From Aulostomus chinensis (taxonomy: Eukaryota > Chordata > Actinopteri > Syngnathiformes > Aulostomidae), in contig JBBMOA010000020.1 of assembly GCA_037954235.1 (NCBI GenBank), forward strand, positions 19,872,677 through 19,936,676: a DNA stretch of 64,000 bases, read 5' to 3'. Below the pieces are notes generated by a model. The model did no database searches. It saw only the letters and a list, made by a program, of their open reading frames with translations, and was not told the DNA's origin. Shown here piece by piece: positions 62,340 through 64,000 of the stretch (the stretch's first letter is position 1; every line of letters begins with the position of its first letter). The position numbers and the translations under genes were made by a program.

Positions 62340-62716
62340 CGTCGTCGTCTTCCGCTTATTCCTTAGTAAGGGAAAGTAAGGGTCGCGGGGGGGCTGGAGC
62401 CTATCCCAGCATCTACGGGCGAGAGGGGGGGTTCACCCTGGACAGGTCGCCAGTCCATCGCAGGGCCAACAGAGACGAACAACCATCCACACTCACATTC
62501 ATACCTACGGTCAAATTAGAGTATCAATCAGCCTCGTCCCCTCTTGATGTCTTTGGACTGTGGGAGGAAGCTGGAGTACCAGAGAGAACCCACGCAGGAA
62601 CAGGAGAACATGGAGACTCCACACAGAAAGATCCCGCGCCCGAGCCAGGACTCGAACCCGGAACCTTCGTGCTGTGAGCCCACAGTGCTGACCACTGCAC
62701 CACCGTGCAGCCCAGG
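62340..62716 (-). mobile_element. tRNA-derived composite SINE, copy 3 (near complete)
   Basis: Read on the minus strand, the head starts at 62716 with GGCTGCACGGTGGTGCAGTG. The A-box-like TGGTGCAGTGGTCAG is the complement of 62688-62702. The B box GGTTCGAGTCC is the complement of 62648-62658 and fits the polymerase III consensus exactly. The body is shared with the 13.5 kb copy, and the tail is (ACG)n, seen as GTCGTCGTCGTC on the + strand at 62339-62350. An 8-bp target duplication CTAAAAGT lies at 62332-62339 and 62717-62724. This well-kept box B suggests a comparatively young copy. Confidence 0.8.
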
Positions 62717-63105
62717 CTAAAAGTTTAAAAAAACAAAAAACAAACCAGAGTAGGTCTTCAGCTCTAACTAGCTGGCAGACATGGTGACTAGCTGGTGAAA
62801 TTAATAGAGCGTTTAGCAGCTAAAGAGAAAGATATTTCCCTCATATGATGCCCAGGAGGGCTGAGAACAAATGCAGCCAGAGAATTACAGCAATAATAGC
62901 ATATAGTACCCTATAAACCTATAGAGCTGTATGGATATTGTGGGCTGTGCAGCTCAATCGCAATATTAATTCAAGAGGACCGGTCTGAACCCCTGGGACT
63001 GGCAAAGACTGAGCTCGATGAAGTACATTTTTGCAAGATATGTATGATTGGAATCAAGTTAATGTGTCAGTGTATGCGTGTGTGGTTATGATTTAAACCC
63101 CCAGA

Positions 63106-63502
63106 CTTAAAGGAACATGTCCACTCAGGCAGGAAGCTAGAGACCCTTCTCTCCACGTTAGCTCAGCATGATGAATGGTAGTGGATGGGAAGTGCTAGCA
63201 TACCTCTGAAGTCATCAATACACTTCTCTCCAAACGGTCTTTTCCTGCATTACTATAGCTCGGATCGTGCATAACAATCTCAGTGAAATAACTTCAGCTC
63301 ACAAAACCTTGGTTGATGACTAGAATAGCCACTACTACTCCTACTACTACTACGATTACTACTAAGAGAGAATCAGGAGGATTACGTGAAGATATGCTAA
63401 CATGCCCCATCCATTACTGTTCACAGTGCTAAGCTAACTAGCAGGTCTAAGCTCCCTGATACAGCACAGAAGAGAGATAATAAGTCGGTGAATTGCTTTA
63501 AG
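63106..63502. mobile_element. Foldback MITE next to the last visible mdga2 exon
   Basis: The ends are CTTAAAGGAACATG (63106 on) and, inverted, CTTAAAGCAATTC (ending 63502). Inner inverted arms are GTTAGCTCAGCATGATGAAT... at 63157-63204 and its complement ending TGCTAAGCTAACTAGC at 63391-63442. A (CTA)n-like run lies near 63330-63363. The inner arms are the same family as 33850-34390. Exon 63569-63699 begins 66 bp after the right end. Confidence 0.62.
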
Positions 63503-63568
63503 ACCAGCTCAAAATGTGGTATGAACATGTTGGCGTCTGTGTGACTTACCCTTCTCCCTGTCACGCAG

Positions 63569-63699
63569 GGACTCTAAATGCCTTCCTTAAGCAGAAGGGC
63601 CAAACAACCTCCGAGGGTCCTGTTTGGTCGCTAAGTGGTAACCAAGGTGAGCGCTGGAAGCAGGCCAAAGTAAGCATCCATCCGACAGCATCCTTCCAG
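63569..63699 (+). CDS. mdga2: mdga2 exon: MAM domain, C-terminal part (incomplete in window)
   Basis: This 131-nt exon runs from phase 1 to phase 0 with 43 full codons. It encodes GTLNAFLKQKGQTT, then VWSLSGNQGERW and ending PTASFQ, corresponding to the GxLNVYLRLKGQTT and PITSFQ segments of mammalian MDGA2. The acceptor is CTGTCACGCAG and the donor CAG|GTGAGT is consensus. A GTAAGC inside the exon at 63670 could serve as a cryptic donor, but using it would cut 30 nt from a conserved strand. The last MAM strand, the fourth cysteine and the GPI signal must lie beyond the window. A MITE ends only 66 bp before this exon. Confidence 0.94.
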
Positions 63700-64000
63700 G
63701 TGAGTCCAAAAACCTTAATCTATTCAATACGCAGCACCATTCCCCTTGTTGCCCTCTATTTTCTTCTCTGTTTGTGTTGATACGGTGAAGTATTAGTTCC
63801 CTTAGGGGGCTGCATATTGATACACCATTTCACAAAGCTTGATAAGAAAACAGAAAGCAGAACGTGGACTTAAATCCGTAGTTGTTGTATGCAATTGAGA
63901 GCAATATCACTCATGCTTTGCACACAGGAAAGCCAATCTTGGTGAGTAACTATTACTGAACTGCAATATTCTCCATCATTTTTATGGCTACAGTTATGGA
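63700..64000 (+). other. mdga2: 5' start of the intron after the visible MAM exon
   Basis: The sequence after the consensus GTGAGT donor shows no further exon. The next expected peptide, beginning with the IFEG-type strand of MAM, is not found before the window ends. Confidence 0.75.

Larger units (their letters stand above)
56224..63568 (+). other. mdga2: mdga2 intron within MAM, last full intron (7.3 kb)
   Basis: Non-coding. It holds (TG)n with a CG-rich end at 57.1 kb, a decayed SINE/LINE relic near 57868-57970, (CA)n at 61.37 kb, a nearly complete SINE at 62340-62716 and a MITE at 63106-63502 next to the acceptor. I found no exon-like or RNA gene sequence in the 58-61 kb stretch. Confidence 0.8.
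2566..63699 (+). other. mdga2: Partial mdga2 gene locus (Ig5 to MAM domain)
   Basis: Eight exons on the + strand join into one 454-codon open frame covering Ig5, Ig6, an FNIII domain, a linker and most of a MAM domain, which is the order known for MDGA proteins. Human MDGA2 as I recall it matches the WWEQEI motif, the GEGDSTIR motif, the linker APxNPHL and the KYTPNTGP motif. Human MDGA1 differs at all of these, so mdga2 is favoured. The gene is cut at both ends: signal peptide and Ig1-4 lie upstream, and the MAM end and GPI-anchor signal lie downstream. MDGA2 is a GPI-anchored neuronal surface protein that binds neuroligins and limits synapse formation. Teleosts may carry a and b duplicates, and I cannot tell which one this is. 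Confidence 0.93.

Noticed and set aside
62648..62702. Possible tRNA gene from A and B boxes on the minus strand
   Set aside because: No cloverleaf can be completed. It is the head of a SINE.
63670..63675. GTAAGC inside the last visible exon as an alternative donor
   Set aside because: The downstream CAG|GTGAGT at 63700 is a better site and keeps the conserved MAM sequence.

Overview
The window is vertebrate, almost certainly teleost fish, nuclear DNA. It shows short exons with GT-AG borders separated by introns of 2-15 kb, dense (CA)n/(TG)n microsatellites, and fish-type mobile elements: an RTE/Rex3-like LINE tail, tRNA-derived SINEs with (TGGA)n or (ACG)n tails, a decayed piggyBac element, and foldback MITEs. 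No prokaryotic gene organisation, CRISPR array or free-standing RNA gene was seen.

The only cellular gene I can support is the 3' half of an MDGA-family gene (MAM-domain GPI-anchored neuronal adhesion protein), best matched to mdga2. It lies wholly on the + strand and runs off both ends. Eight consecutive coding exons are visible: 2566-2859 (Ig5), 11960-12232 (Ig6), 27439-27587 and 38850-39027 (fibronectin III halves), 50413-50433 (a 21-nt microexon), and 52560-52715, 56062-56223 and 63569-63699 (most of the MAM domain). All reading phases join, giving 454 codons with no stop and no frameshift. Missing are the signal peptide and Ig1-4 (upstream), and the end of MAM plus the GPI signal (downstream). 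MDGA proteins sit on the neuronal surface and, through their N-terminal Ig domains, block neuroligin-neurexin pairing. The part encoded here is the membrane-proximal stalk.

Introns make up about 98% of the window. Main contents: 1.7 and 3.8 kb, two related repeat fragments; 5.3-5.8 kb, an old SINE/LINE relic swollen by (CA)n; 9.5 kb, a MITE-like fragment; 13.27-13.9 kb, two SINEs inserted one after the other at the same short site; 19.1-19.36 kb, a degenerate two-unit repeat; 20.56-21.19 kb, a 5'-truncated LINE with an 11-bp target duplication; 21.9-23.2 kb, a piggyBac-like element with its catalytic core deleted; 33.85-34.4, 39.8-40.5, 48.9-49.4 and 63.1-63.5 kb, foldback elements, at least three of which end in a similar TTAAAG-type terminus; 62.3-62.7 kb, a third SINE. 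The remaining intronic DNA is non-coding as far as I can see.

I found no clearly new biological system. The most notable items are the in-frame core-deleted piggyBac remnant with paired hairpins, the same-site double SINE insertion, a MITE ending 66 bp before a coding exon, and the frame-neutral 21-nt microexon in the FNIII-MAM linker.
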